DNA from: Chloroflexota bacterium
GTDB lineage: Bacteria; Chloroflexota; Anaerolineae; J036; Brachytrichaceae
Assembly (NCBI GenBank): GCA_021813225.1
Contig: JAKALH010000219.1
Coordinates: 1-5,568, forward strand
Length of the DNA: 5,568 nucleotides
Direction of reading: 5' to 3'
Both the position numbers and the translations under genes were made by a program. Position 1 is the stretch's first letter; the number at the start of each line of letters is the position of its first letter. The notes under the pieces are model-generated. The model was given only the letters and a program-made list of their open reading frames with translations. It was not told where the DNA came from and did no database searches. Shown here piece by piece: positions 4,783 through 5,568 of the stretch.

Positions 4783-5568
4783 TCAGCCATGCTTCAGGTA
4801 CACAGTTTTGAGGCGCGTGTAGAAGTCAACCGCACTCTGGCCCTGCTCTTTGAAGGTGTTGGCGCTGGAGTGCTTGAAGCCGCCGAACGGCATGTGCGCC
4901 GCCAGCCCGGTGGTCGGCTCGTTGATCTTCACGACGCCGGCATCGATACGATCGGCAAACATAAAGGCTTTGTGCATGTCGTTGGTGACGATGCCCGCGC
5001 TCAGCCCGAAACCGATGGCATTGGCCTTCTCAATGGCTTCTTCCACGTTCTTCACGCGGATCATGCCGATGACCGGGCCGAAGATTTCTTCCTGCGCAAT
5101 GCGCATGTTGACATCCACGCCGTCGAACACCGTCGGCTGGATGTAGAAACCGCCGGATCGGGCAATGTCGCCCCCGGCCAGCAGCTTCGCCCCTTCCTGC
5201 CGTCCGATTTCGATGTACTTCAGGTCGGTTTCCAACTGGTCCTGGCTGACCGCCGGGCCCATCTGCGTGGCGCTGTCCAGGCCATCGCCCACTCGCAACC
5301 TGCGCGCCGCCTCGCTCAGCGCGGCAGCCAGTTCATCGGCGACGCCCTCTTCCACGATCACGCGGCTGGTGGCCGTGCAGGCCTGTCCGGTGAGGCCAAA
5401 GCCGCCGCGCACGACGATATCCACCGCCTGGTCGAGCTTCGCGTCGTTCAGCACGATGGTGGGGTTCTTGCCGCCCATCTCCAACTGCACGCGCGTGAGA
5501 TTCTTGATGGCCTGCGCGTAGATGCGCGTACCGACGTCATACGAACCGGTGAAGCTGATGCCCTTCAC
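4783..5568 (-). CDS. Aldehyde dehydrogenase, C-terminal part, 2,5-dioxopentanoate dehydrogenase-like (5' end outside window)
   Basis: A NAD(P)-dependent aldehyde dehydrogenase that oxidises an aldehyde to the carboxylate. The frame stays open to the right edge; the GTG at the edge is an internal valine of the motif VKGISFTGSYDVG, so roughly the first 200-plus residues are missing. In the fragment, E30 in LEMGGKNP is the general base, C64 in GQACTATSR is the nucleophile, E161 in EEIFGPV binds the nicotinamide ribose, and PFGGFKHSS (227-235) is the conserved late motif, so the enzyme looks active. The ending NEPTTGLAAHMPFGG...FYTRLKTVYL resembles the alpha-ketoglutarate semialdehyde dehydrogenase group (YcbD-type) more than methylmalonate-semialdehyde dehydrogenase. 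Substrate remains inference; succinate semialdehyde or other aldehydes are possible. A role downstream of glucuronate would fit the inositol oxygenase nearby, but they are not adjacent. Confidence 0.92.
   Translation of the reverse strand: MKGISFTGSYDVGTRIYAQAIKNLTRVQLEMGGKNPTIVLNDAKLDQAVDIVVRGGFGLTGQACTATSRVIVEEGVADELAAALSEAARRLRVGDGLDSATQMGPAVSQDQLETDLKYIEIGRQEGAKLLAGGDIARSGGFYIQPTVFDGVDVNMRIAQEEIFGPVIGMIRVKNVEEAIEKANAIGFGLSAGIVTNDMHKAFMFADRIDAGVVKINEPTTGLAAHMPFGGFKHSSANTFKEQGQSAVDFYTRLKTVYLKHG

Overview
The window is a GC-rich bacterial chromosome segment. It holds two genes on the plus strand (a 5'-truncated recN and a CASTOR/POLLUX-type channel) that converge on four minus-strand genes: a partial aldehyde dehydrogenase, a membrane-anchored protein of unknown function, a small four-helix membrane protein of the YvlD/phage-holin-4 family, and myo-inositol oxygenase. 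The RecN sequence (signature, Walker B and D-loop wording), the heptanucleotide repeats and the gene mix suggest a Chloroflexota (Anaerolineae-like) genome. That is an impression from remembered family sequences; no search was run.

Layout. Positions 2-610: C-terminal 202 residues of RecN, carrying a repeat-derived segment made of seven-base units in inverted orientation (about 44-115). A 42-base gap with a 7-bp hairpin follows. Positions 653-2557: a complete 634-residue two-helix channel with two RCK-like Rossmann domains. Positions 2558-2605: the convergent gap, almost filled by a long hairpin whose two arms are each an ACCTGNCAGGT palindrome. Positions 2606-3496 (minus): inositol oxygenase, with its start moved to the ATG behind a strong ribosome binding site. 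Positions 3497-3629: a terminator for the upstream gene and a probable promoter for the oxygenase. Positions 3630-4013 (minus): YvlD-like membrane protein. Positions 4014-4140: a leader with a -10-like element. Positions 4141-4683 (minus): anchored protein with a TULIP-like (LmeA/YpmS-like) appearance. Positions 4783 to the right edge (minus): C-terminal part of an aldehyde dehydrogenase resembling the 2,5-dioxopentanoate (alpha-ketoglutarate semialdehyde) group.

Functionally, inositol oxygenase makes D-glucuronate. The dehydrogenase could act at the end of an oxidative uronate route to 2-oxoglutarate, so the two may belong to one catabolic theme, but two envelope genes and a terminator lie between them and they are unlikely to form a simple operon. 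The channel and recN are unrelated to this theme. I did not find a clear new multi-gene system. The most unusual signal is the heptad-repeat hairpin translated inside recN, followed by the double palindrome between the convergent genes. There are no tRNA or rRNA genes, CRISPR arrays or transposase genes visible.
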